From assembly GCA_016303225.1 (NCBI GenBank), contig JAEDMC010000132.1, positions 1 to 8,522 on the forward strand: a stretch of DNA of 8,522 nt, given 5' to 3'. This document shows positions 1 to 5,391 of the stretch, in pieces. Positions within the stretch are counted from its first letter, which is position 1. Each line of letters opens with the position of its first letter. This stretch comes from Kiritimatiellia bacterium (lineage in GTDB: Bacteria; Verrucomicrobiota; Kiritimatiellia; RFP12; UBA1067). The notes under the pieces are model-generated. The model saw only the letters and a program-made list of their open reading frames with translations. It was not told the DNA's origin and did no database searches. The position numbers and the translations under genes were made by a program.

Positions 1-576
1 TTTAATAAATTCCCCGAACTCCTTGCGCAGGAACTGGTCTTCGAAGGCGGCCATCTGCGTTGGGTAGTCATCGCCCGGCACCAGCGACCAATGGGCCCAA
101 TACCAGACGTTTGTTCGCTCGGGCAGGAACGTGCAGACGATGTCGCTGTAATTGGTAGGATGCTGCCAATAGTAGACGTACCTGTAACCACGCGGCAGCT
201 GCCGAGGTGCGCGCGGCTTCTCCACGGTACCGATAAGTCCGCTCTGCCAATTGAGGGCGGAGCGGAACTCGCGGGGAAAATCCCGATTGGCGCGAACGCG
301 CGGCATCGGCCTCTTCTCCTCTTCAAACTTGACGCGCGTCACGCTCTCGCAGAATCCCGCCATCGGCGGACTGACGCCGAACTGCGCCAAGCCGAAGACA
401 CGTCCGTCCGCATCAATCCAGCGCCCCAGCATCGCCTGCGATCCCCAAAGGTCGATCCGCAGGTAACGGTCCTCCAGAAAGGACATGCCGTTCTCGCGGA
501 CGAGATACGCCTCGGCCCGCGGCATGTCTATCGGCGCGGGCTCGGTGAAGAACAGCGAGAGGGCGAAAAGAATCAT
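1..576 (-). CDS. Unrecognised Trp-rich protein, 3' end beyond window
   Basis: I do not recognise this protein. The minus frame is open from an ATG at 576 to the window edge (192 codons, no stop), so the C-terminus is missing. The first residues, MILFALSLFF, are a short hydrophobic stretch that could be a weak signal peptide or membrane anchor; this is inference. The rest is soluble-looking and aromatic-rich, with Trp at about 44, 53, 110, 137, 158, 160 and 163, a basic Pro/Arg stretch around 88-130, and a YVYYWQHP segment near 134. Two Cys are visible (about 76 and 148). The start lies 8 nt after the priA stop, with no clear Shine-Dalgarno, which suggests translation coupled to priA. The frame is also open upstream into priA, so an earlier non-ATG start cannot be excluded. 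The opposite-strand ORFs here do not resemble proteins. Confidence 0.72.
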   Translation of the reverse strand, partial: MILFALSLFFTEPAPIDMPRAEAYLVRENGMSFLEDRYLRIDLWGSQAMLGRWIDADGRVFGLAQFGVSPPMAGFCESVTRVKFEEEKRPMPRVRANRDFPREFRSALNWQSGLIGTVEKPRAPRQLPRGYRYVYYWQHPTNYSDIVCTFLPERTNVWYWAHWSLVPGDDYPTQMAAFEDQFLRKEFGEFIK

Positions 577-584
577 CAGGCGAA

Positions 585-2855
585 TTATATCACATTGAAG
601 GCGTCAACATCCAACGTGGCGCGAAGGTTCTTCGGAAGCGGACGCGCGGCGGTGATCCAACGCCAGCCGCAAACGACGTCCGACACGCGCGTCGACCGCA
701 GCGTGATTTGCCAGCGATAACGTCCATCCGCCTTCTCCAAAGCACACGGCATCGCCTCGCTGACATCGAACCGACCCTTTGAAATCTGAGATTTGAAATC
801 TGCCATTCGCTTGGCGTAAGCGCCAAGCGATTTCGCGTACATCGAAGACCAGTCGCTGACCAACTTCAGATCTGTCGACGAGAACACAATGACGGAGTAA
901 TGGCAGCAGGGCGGGAAGAAGCACTCCTGGCGGGCCTTCAGCTCGTCGGCGGCGAAGCCGGCGAAGTCGCCGCGGACGACAGCCGCAAGGACAGGCGCGT
1001 CAACGTCGTGGGTCTGGATGATCACCTCGCCCGGCAGTTCGGCGCGTCCGGCGCGGCCCGCAACCTGCGCAAGGAGCTGGTACGTGCGCTCGCCGGCACG
1101 GAAATCAGGCATGTTGAGGGAGCTGTCCGCATTGAGGACGCCGACCAGGGTGACGTTCGGGAAGTCGAGTCCCTTCGCGATCATCTGCGTCCCAAGGAGG
1201 ACGTCCGCCTCGCCGCGGCGGAAAGCCGAGAGGAGGTCGTCATGCGAATTCTTGCGCGAAGTCGAATCGGCGTCCATCCGCAGAACGCGCGCGTGCGGAA
1301 AGCACTTCTGCAGGGCCGCTTCCGCCCGCTGTGTGCCGATGCCCTTGAAGTCAAAGCCGGGACACTTGCACTGGGGACAGCTTTTCGGAACCGGAACCCA
1401 CTGTCCGCAGACATGACAGCGAAGGCAGGCGTCCGCCCGGTGGTAAGTGTAGGGAATGCCGCAGTCCGGACAGCTGACGACGAATCCGCAGCCGGCGCAG
1501 ACGGCCGAAGTCGCATATCCGCGGCGGTTCAGGAAGAGAATCGTCTGCTCGTGCCGGTCAAGCCGCTGACGAATGGCCTCGAGGAGCTCGCGCGAGAAGA
1601 TCATCCCGCCTCCGCCTCCCGCCTCCCGCCTCATGTCCTCGATCCTGACGTTCGGAAGCCGTCCCATCCCCGCGCGCCGCGTCATCTCCGCAAGCGCATA
1701 CTTGCCGCGCTTCACGTTCATCCAGCTTTCGAGCGACGGCGTCGCCGAACCGAGCACGACGCGCGCGCCCTCGAGCGCGCCGCGGAGAACCGCCACGTCA
1801 CGCGCATTGTACCGCGGCGTCTCGTCCTGCTTGTAGCTCGACTCGTGCTCCTCGTCGACGACGATCAGCCCAAGATCGCGGACGGGCGCCCAGACCGCAG
1901 ACCGCGGACCGATCACGACGCGAGCCGCACCCGAGCGGATGCGATGCCATTCGTCGTAGCGCTCGCCGTCCGACAGTGCCGAATGCAGGACCGCCACCCG
2001 ATCCCCGAAGCGCGAAGCGAAGCGGCTTACGGTCTGCGGCGTCAACGCGATCTCCGGCACCATCACGATGGCACCGCGTCCGGCCGCAAGCTCCGCCGCA
2101 ATCGCCTGCAGATAGACCTCCGTCTTGCCGGAACCGGTGATGCCGAAAAGGAGAGTTGGTAGATGGCAGTTGGCAGTTGGCAGTTGGCCCGTGCCGTCGA
2201 GCCTGATCGACGGTGCTTCAATCGTCTCCAACGCCTTCCTTTGCTCGTCGTTGAGTGGCAGCGGCTTGGACGGCAAGATTATCCGGTTCCCGAGCGGGTC
2301 GCGGCGCTTCTGCCGCGCTGCAATTTCGACCAGCCCCCTTTCCGCCAGCAGCCGCAGCGACGCCGGCGTTGTCTTCAGCTCCCGGCAGAGCTGCTGCATC
2401 CACCCGCCCCCCAGCCTCTCGATCTGCTCCACCAGCCACTTCTGCCTCTGCGTCAGCCCCTGCTCCCTAACCCCTAACCCCTGACCCCTAACCCCTACAT
2501 ACAGCTGTTCCTTCGCCCGCGCGTTCTTCTTCAGGACCGCCGCCGGGAGCGCCGCCTTCAAGACCGCCTCAATCGGCGAAGCCGTGTACTCGGCCACCTT
2601 CTTCACCAATTCGAGAAGCTTGGGCGAGAAAAACGGCGTCTCGTCGACAATCGCCGTTACGGGCTTGAGCTTGTAATCTCCCTCTTGAAAAACGTCGCCT
2701 CCGTGCGACGTTTCCAAAACGAATCCCCGCGCCTCGCGGTGGCCGAACGGAACAGAAAGAAGCTGGCCGACGGCCAGCTTCTTCTGGAGCGCTTCCGGAA
2801 CCTCATAGGTGAAGAGCCGGTCAAGCGCAAGGTCTATTGCGACCTTGGCAATCAT
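585..2855 (-). CDS. priA: PriA, primosomal replication-restart helicase
   Basis: PriA is a 3'-to-5' superfamily 2 DNA helicase that recognises abandoned replication forks and starts reloading of the replicative helicase in the cytoplasm. At 756 aa it is close to the usual 700-800. The N-terminus (MIAKVAIDLALDRLFTYEVP) is the typical 3'-DNA-binding domain start. Walker A GITGSGKT lies at 238-245, the DEEH box at 334-337, and the conserved IGPRSAVWAPV near 315-325. Eight zinc-binding Cys pair as 453/456, 462/465, 480/483 and 493/496. Motif VI (QVAGRAGR) is at 597-604, and the C-terminal domain has GRYRWQ at 711-716 and LDVDAFNV at the end. All key residues are present, so it should be active. 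Oddly, four period-7 tandem repeats are read through in frame at residues 120-133, 223-231, 409-417 and 684-693. The start is 6 nt after the prepilin-like gene, with no clear Shine-Dalgarno, so it is probably co-transcribed with it. Confidence 0.97.
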   Translation of the reverse strand: MIAKVAIDLALDRLFTYEVPEALQKKLAVGQLLSVPFGHREARGFVLETSHGGDVFQEGDYKLKPVTAIVDETPFFSPKLLELVKKVAEYTASPIEAVLKAALPAAVLKKNARAKEQLYVGVRGQGLGVREQGLTQRQKWLVEQIERLGGGWMQQLCRELKTTPASLRLLAERGLVEIAARQKRRDPLGNRIILPSKPLPLNDEQRKALETIEAPSIRLDGTGQLPTANCHLPTLLFGITGSGKTEVYLQAIAAELAAGRGAIVMVPEIALTPQTVSRFASRFGDRVAVLHSALSDGERYDEWHRIRSGAARVVIGPRSAVWAPVRDLGLIVVDEEHESSYKQDETPRYNARDVAVLRGALEGARVVLGSATPSLESWMNVKRGKYALAEMTRRAGMGRLPNVRIEDMRREAGGGGGMIFSRELLEAIRQRLDRHEQTILFLNRRGYATSAVCAGCGFVVSCPDCGIPYTYHRADACLRCHVCGQWVPVPKSCPQCKCPGFDFKGIGTQRAEAALQKCFPHARVLRMDADSTSRKNSHDDLLSAFRRGEADVLLGTQMIAKGLDFPNVTLVGVLNADSSLNMPDFRAGERTYQLLAQVAGRAGRAELPGEVIIQTHDVDAPVLAAVVRGDFAGFAADELKARQECFFPPCCHYSVIVFSSTDLKLVSDWSSMYAKSLGAYAKRMADFKSQISKGRFDVSEAMPCALEKADGRYRWQITLRSTRVSDVVCGWRWITAARPLPKNLRATLDVDAFNVI
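778..805. repeat. Tandem repeat, period 14, inside priA (array D)
   Basis: Two copies of a 14-bp unit, TTTGAAATCTGAGA then TTTGAAATCTGCCA on the + strand; the first 11 bases are identical. On the coding strand it contains AGATTTCAAATCT, a palindrome apart from its centre base. It is read in priA as ADFKSQISK at about 685-693. It falls in the C-terminal domain just before the conserved GRYRWQ block, where PriA proteins vary. Confidence 0.85.
1605..1631. repeat. Tandem heptamer repeat (CCCGCCT), inside priA (array C)
   Basis: Four units of CCCGCCT on the + strand, the second lacking one C (7+6+7+7 = 27 bp). The array covers exactly nine priA codons, residues 409-417, and encodes RREAGGGGG. It lies between the two helicase lobes, after the VRIEDMR motif and before FSREL. 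The one-base-short unit is what keeps the array a multiple of three. Confidence 0.85.
2164..2188. repeat. Tandem heptamer repeat (TGGCAGT), inside priA (array A)
   Basis: Three exact copies of TGGCAGT at 2164, 2171 and 2178, then a partial TGGC. In priA it encodes GQLPTANCH at about 223-231, in the stretch between the LNDEQ motif and the Walker A loop. It lies 19 bases upstream (in coding order) of the Walker A glycine codon. Confidence 0.9.
2457..2498. repeat. Tandem heptamer repeat (CCCCTAA), inside priA (array B)
   Basis: Six units of 7 bp: CCCCTGC, TCCCTAA, CCCCTAA, CCCCTGA, CCCCTAA, CCCCTAC. The 42 bp coincide exactly with 14 priA codons (residues 120-133), read as VGVRGQGLGVREQG, so at the protein level there is a seven-residue repeat. 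It sits at the expected junction of the 3'-DNA-binding and winged-helix domains. The coding strand carries six G-runs spaced by 3-4 nt. Confidence 0.93.
2757..2783 (-). other. Perfect 12-bp inverted repeat near the 5' end of priA
   Basis: The arms AAGAAGCTGGCC (2757-2768) and GGCCAGCTTCTT (2772-2783) are exactly complementary around a 3-nt spacer. In the priA mRNA this would be a stable hairpin beginning about 72 nt after the start codon, followed on the coding strand by a pyrimidine-rich TTCTGTTCC. It encodes residues 25-33 (KKLAVGQLL). It could act as a weak attenuator or slow translation, or be a coding coincidence. Confidence 0.6.
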
Positions 2856-2861
2856 AAGCGC

Positions 2862-3584
2862 TTAGAGCGGCAGGAACTTCAGCTGGTTCTTGAGGTTCGA
2901 GTTGTCGAAGCCCTGCTTGTTGAAGATGACGTTGAGCTTCGAGTAGCGCGCCTTGACGGTGCTCGCCGCACCGCCCTTGCGCACGAGAACCCACGCCTTG
3001 TTGCCGAACGGCGTGTTGTACTCCTTGCCGCAGTCGATCGGATCGGTCTCGGTGCCCTGGAAGGAGGTCAGCTTGCCGCTCAGCGCGTTGAAGTCGCAGT
3101 TGCGCGTGACAAGGACGGGAATCACGTCCTCGATCTCGCTCTGGATGTTCTGGCAGATGACCCACGCGAGGTCGTTCTTGCCCTGGAACTCGCCCGTCGT
3201 CGTCTTGGAGACGCCGCCGCCCTGCAGGACGCCAATGTCAACGTTGACGTACGGCTGCCATTCGGCCTGACCGTAGTTCTTCATGTTGAAGAGCTCGTTG
3301 AAGTACTTCGTCGAGGTCGCGGCGCCGATCAGCGCGGTCTCGTCATCGTCAAGGCCCTGCGTGTCCTGCTGCGGCCACACCGACGACAGGCCCGCGCCCT
3401 CGCGCTCGGTGTTGGCCTGGGTGATCGCGACGAACAAGTTACGCCCGCGCATCGCCATCGCGGCCGTGTTCGCGGACAGCATGGCGGAAGAAATCGCCGG
3501 GAAGAGCGCACCCATCAGGATGCCGAGAATGCCGATGACGACGAGAAGCTCGACGAGCGTAAAACCTTTGGACTGCTTTTTCAT
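2862..3584 (-). CDS. Prepilin-type N-terminal cleavage/methylation protein (pseudopilin-like)
   Basis: This is a 240-aa protein with a class III (type IV prepilin) signal. MKKQSKG is the basic leader; cleavage by a prepilin peptidase would fall after Gly7, giving N-terminal Phe8 with Glu12 at mature position 5. A hydrophobic helix of about 20 residues follows (LVELLVVIGILGILMGALF). Such proteins are inserted in the inner membrane and assemble into type II secretion pseudopili or type IV pili; many stand-alone copies have no known role. The rest (about 40-240) is a globular domain I do not recognise, with three Cys (in AWVICQ, TRNCDF and PIDCGK). The start has a good Shine-Dalgarno (AAGAAGG at 3594-3600). 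A promoter lies upstream, and priA begins 6 nt after the stop. No other secretion gene is in the window, so its machine must be encoded elsewhere. Confidence 0.92.
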   Translation of the reverse strand: MKKQSKGFTLVELLVVIGILGILMGALFPAISSAMLSANTAAMAMRGRNLFVAITQANTEREGAGLSSVWPQQDTQGLDDDETALIGAATSTKYFNELFNMKNYGQAEWQPYVNVDIGVLQGGGVSKTTTGEFQGKNDLAWVICQNIQSEIEDVIPVLVTRNCDFNALSGKLTSFQGTETDPIDCGKEYNTPFGNKAWVLVRKGGAASTVKARYSKLNVIFNKQGFDNSNLKNQLKFLPL

Positions 3585-3619
3585 TTGAATTTGCCTTCTT
3601 TCTTTATTGAGGTAAGTGT

Positions 3620-3648
3620 ATTATCGCAAAAATTTCATTTCCGTTCAA
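3620..3648 (-). promoter_or_regulatory. Promoter for the prepilin-like gene and priA
   Basis: On the minus strand, TTGAAC (3643-3648) and GATAAT (3620-3625) are separated by exactly 17 nt. TGC just before the -10 makes it an extended -10. The -35 lies in the last codons of pgsA, whose stop is at 3637-3635. The transcript would start near 3613, about 30 nt before the ATG at 3584. Confidence 0.7.
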
Positions 3649-4261
3649 GTGCCTTACGCAAGTAAGGCCAGTAGGCGGCGGAATAGGTCAAGAGGCTCCA
3701 GACCGTCAGAACGACCAATATGCCCTCGACCACGTAGCAACTGACAAGCCAGGCCCCGTTCCAGGACGCAGGCGCCTGACGGTGAAAGCAACAATAGACA
3801 TAGACCCAGCCCGCCCCGGGGAAGGATAGCGCCGTACGGACCTTCCCCAGCCACATCGCCGCCACATCGGCGCCGTAGAGCGTGCCGACGGATCTCAGAA
3901 ACGTCACCCACGTGTCGCGCAACATGTAGAGAATCGTGAAAAACGTCATCACCAGCGCATGCGCATTGGACTCGCCCTGATGCATGATCTGCCAGGCCAG
4001 CGCCGGAAACGCGACAATGTAGAAAATCTTGTCCATCAGCGGATCCGCCATCTTGCCGAGCGTCGAGACAACACCCCACCTGCGCGCGAGATTCCCGTCC
4101 CACAGATCCGTCAGGCCCGACAGGAGCATCATCACGCAGGCAACGGCCGCCAACGCAAAACCGCCGCGGAACTCCTGCATGACGGCACACGCCAGCCACG
4201 CGAAGATCAGCGGGACACGCGCAAAGGTGAGGGCGTTGACAATGAACCGATGAACGTTCAC
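3635..4261 (-). CDS. pgsA: CDP-alcohol phosphatidyltransferase, probably phosphatidylglycerophosphate synthase
   Basis: This 208-aa multi-pass inner-membrane enzyme transfers a phosphatidyl group from CDP-diacylglycerol to an alcohol. It carries the complete family motif D-x2-D-G-x2-A-R-x8-G-x3-D-x3-D: Asp52, Asp55, Gly56, Ala59, Arg60, Gly69, Asp73 and Asp77 are all present. Further features favour PgsA, which uses glycerol-3-phosphate as acceptor: the N-terminal NALTFARVPLIF, RDTWVTFLRS at about 115-124, and GKVRTAL at 139-145. Hydrophobic segments lie near 17-28, 35-50, 79-91, 102-114, 150-160 and 172-192. The acceptor is inferred; a phosphatidylinositol-phosphate or cardiolipin-type relative is possible. 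The start is GTG at 4261, overlapping the stop of the preceding zinc-ribbon gene as GTGA, with GAGGGG 11 nt upstream. The two genes are therefore translationally coupled. Confidence 0.88.
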   Translation of the reverse strand: MNVHRFIVNALTFARVPLIFAWLACAVMQEFRGGFALAAVACVMMLLSGLTDLWDGNLARRWGVVSTLGKMADPLMDKIFYIVAFPALAWQIMHQGESNAHALVMTFFTILYMLRDTWVTFLRSVGTLYGADVAAMWLGKVRTALSFPGAGWVYVYCCFHRQAPASWNGAWLVSCYVVEGILVVLTVWSLLTYSAAYWPYLRKALERK

Positions 4262-4632
4262 GAATCAGACAACCCCTCGGCGATGACTTCCTGCATGACG
4301 CCCAGCGTCTCCTGCAGCTGCGTCAGCCGCGCCTTCAGCGACTGAATTTCAAGCTCAGCCTTCTGATAGTTGCGCCGCGTGGCGAAAAGCTGCTTCAGGA
4401 TCTCCCCGGGATCCAGGTCGAGGTCATGGAGCTCCATGCCGTCGGGAATTGGCACGAGGACCGACGCGCCGCACGCCGAACAGTTGATCTGAAGCCCGGC
4501 GCCGCGATAGTCAATGACCAGGTTCTTGCCGCACTGCGGACAATCGAAGGCAATGTCCGTATCACGAATCTCCTCTTCGTCGACCTCGTTTCGAACGGCT
4601 GCTTCGACCTCTTCAGTCAGTTCCTCTGTCAT
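4258..4632 (-). CDS. Small zinc-ribbon and coiled-coil protein
   Basis: This 124-aa soluble protein has three parts. Residues 1-28 are very acidic (TEELTEEVEAAVRNEVDEEE). Residues 29-60 form a zinc ribbon with Cys31/Cys34 (CPQC) and Cys51/Cys54 (CSAC). Residues about 78-118 form a predicted coiled coil (ILKQLFATRRNYQKAELEIQ onward). Proteins of this shape are usually uncharacterised; I assign no function. The open frame extends upstream to 4773, but that extension would cover the rplT end, the terminator and the promoter. The ATG at 4632, preceded by GGAGG (4644-4648, 11 nt upstream) and by a TATAAT promoter, is therefore the better start. It overlaps the pgsA start by 4 nt, so it may act with, or only be co-expressed with, phospholipid synthesis. 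Confidence 0.88.
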   Translation of the reverse strand: MTEELTEEVEAAVRNEVDEEEIRDTDIAFDCPQCGKNLVIDYRGAGLQINCSACGASVLVPIPDGMELHDLDLDPGEILKQLFATRRNYQKAELEIQSLKARLTQLQETLGVMQEVIAEGLSDS

Positions 4633-4665
4633 AGTTAATGCTTCCTCCCGCTTTAAACCACCCGC

Positions 4666-4694
4666 ATTATAGCAAAAAAAGAGAACCGCGGCAA
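4666..4694 (-). promoter_or_regulatory. Promoter for zinc-ribbon gene and pgsA, embedded in a terminator
   Basis: A perfect TATAAT (-10, 4666-4671) is preceded by TGC (extended -10) and, after a 17-nt spacer, by TTGCCG (-35, 4689-4694). The spacer is largely the T-tract of the rplT terminator, and the -35 lies in the terminator stem and loop. Transcription would start near 4660, giving a leader of about 28 nt. Confidence 0.78.
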
Positions 4695-4708
4695 TTCCGC
4701 CGCGGCTC
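4674..4708 (-). terminator. Intrinsic terminator of rpmI-rplT
   Basis: On the minus strand a 10-bp GC-rich stem (GAGCCGCGGC with GCCGCGGTTC, one G-U pair) closes a 6-nt loop. After TC it is followed by seven T residues. It begins about 40 nt after the rplT stop. Confidence 0.9.
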
Positions 4709-4725
4709 CTTTTCAATCTAGATGA

Positions 4726-4740
4726 TCGAGCAGCGCTCGA
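4726..4740 (-). other. Short inverted repeat between rplT and its terminator
   Basis: TCGAGC and GCTCGA are perfectly complementary around a 3-nt spacer, forming a 6-bp stem directly after the rplT stop. It has no T-tract of its own. It could protect the 3' end of the message or assist the neighbouring terminator. Confidence 0.45.
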
Positions 4741-4747
4741 CCTGTCC

Positions 4748-5095
4748 TTACGCCTTCTTTGCAATCTCGACAATGGCCTTGAAGCCAGCCGGATCCTGAA
4801 TGGCGATCTCGCTCAGCATCTTGCGGTTCAGCGCAACGCCAGCCTTGATGAGACCCGCGACGAGCTTCGAGTAGCTGATGCCCTCCTGACGGGCCGCCGC
4901 GTTGACGCGGGCAATCCAGAGCTGACGGAAATCACGCTTCTTGAGCTTGCGGTGCTCGGTCGACAGGCGCATCGCGCGGTCGACGGCCTCGGTCGCCGTA
5001 CGGAAGAGTTTGGAACGGGCGCCATAAAATCCCTTCGCCAGTTCAAGGCGCTGGCGGCGGCGTTCGCGGGAAGCGGGAGCATTGGTAACACGCAT
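4748..5095 (-). CDS. rplT: 50S ribosomal protein L20
   Basis: This is a 115-aa, highly basic ribosomal protein (family norm about 117-120). L20 binds 23S rRNA early in assembly of the large subunit. In Escherichia coli and Bacillus it also represses its own operon by binding the leader mRNA. The N-terminal basic extension (MRVTNAPASRERRRQRLELA), the KGFYGARSKLFRTA block, and the RDFRQLWIARVNAAARQEG core are characteristic. The start has a strong Shine-Dalgarno (AAAGGAG, 5105-5111, 9 nt upstream). It follows rpmI by 19 nt and is followed by an intrinsic terminator, so it is the last gene of its transcript. Confidence 0.97.
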   Translation of the reverse strand: MRVTNAPASRERRRQRLELAKGFYGARSKLFRTATEAVDRAMRLSTEHRKLKKRDFRQLWIARVNAAARQEGISYSKLVAGLIKAGVALNRKMLSEIAIQDPAGFKAIVEIAKKA

Positions 5096-5114
5096 TTTCT
5101 CTTACTCCTTTATC

Positions 5115-5315
5115 TTAGCGACCCTGCAGCGCACGCGCGTAGGTCTTGGTGACTTTGAGGGAACCGACAGCCGTGCGACCGCAAAGATCGTTCTTGCGAT
5201 TGCGCTTCTTGCCGTTGTTGAGGTGCGCGTGCCCGCTCTGGGAACGCATGACCTTGCCGCCCTTCGACAGCTTCATGCGCTTGACCGCGCTCTTTTTCGT
5301 CTTCATCTTAGGCAT
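5115..5315 (-). CDS. rpmI: 50S ribosomal protein L35
   Basis: This 66-aa basic protein matches L35 in length and sequence (MPKMKTKKSAVKRMKLSKGG at the start, SGHAHLNNGKKRNRKND in the middle). L35 is a small protein of the large ribosomal subunit. AAAGGAAA (5322-5329) serves as ribosome binding site 6 nt before the ATG. It heads a two-gene unit with rplT under its own promoter. In most bacteria the operon is infC-rpmI-rplT; here the gene upstream is a surface-repeat protein, so infC has been separated or lies elsewhere. Confidence 0.97.
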   Translation of the reverse strand: MPKMKTKKSAVKRMKLSKGGKVMRSQSGHAHLNNGKKRNRKNDLCGRTAVGSLKVTKTYARALQGR

Positions 5316-5347
5316 TTTCTGTTTCCTTTCGTTGTTTTCCTCACCGG

Positions 5348-5371
5348 TCGGGCAGCCTGAGGAGAGCCCGA
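5348..5371 (-). promoter_or_regulatory. Leader hairpin upstream of rpmI
   Basis: TCGGGC and GCCCGA pair around a 12-nt loop within the roughly 70-nt untranslated leader, 33 nt before the rpmI start. Autoregulatory L20-binding leaders occur at this position in other bacteria. Whether this one binds L20 is a guess; I see no long pseudoknot. Confidence 0.4.
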
Positions 5372-5391
5372 TCCAGACGGAATGAGCGCAT

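Noticed and set aside
900..2162. Long + strand open frame (420 codons) opposite priA
   Set aside because: It is antisense to well-conserved PriA motifs, has arginine-rich shadow composition, and matches no protein family I know.
2457..2498. Array B as a true telomere or eukaryotic contamination
   Set aside because: It is short, internal and codes in frame within a bacterial priA, surrounded by bacterial operons.
778..2498. Period-7 arrays as a CRISPR locus
   Set aside because: There are no spacers, the units are 7 or 14 bp, and they lie within a coding gene.
2685..3665. Long + strand open frame (326 codons) opposite the prepilin-like gene and the priA start
   Set aside because: It crosses two real genes and a promoter on the other strand, and its composition is that of a GC-rich shadow frame.
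4633..4773. N-terminal extension of the zinc-ribbon protein to an upstream start
   Set aside because: It would translate through the rplT end, a strong terminator and the TATAAT promoter; the ATG at 4632 has a Shine-Dalgarno.
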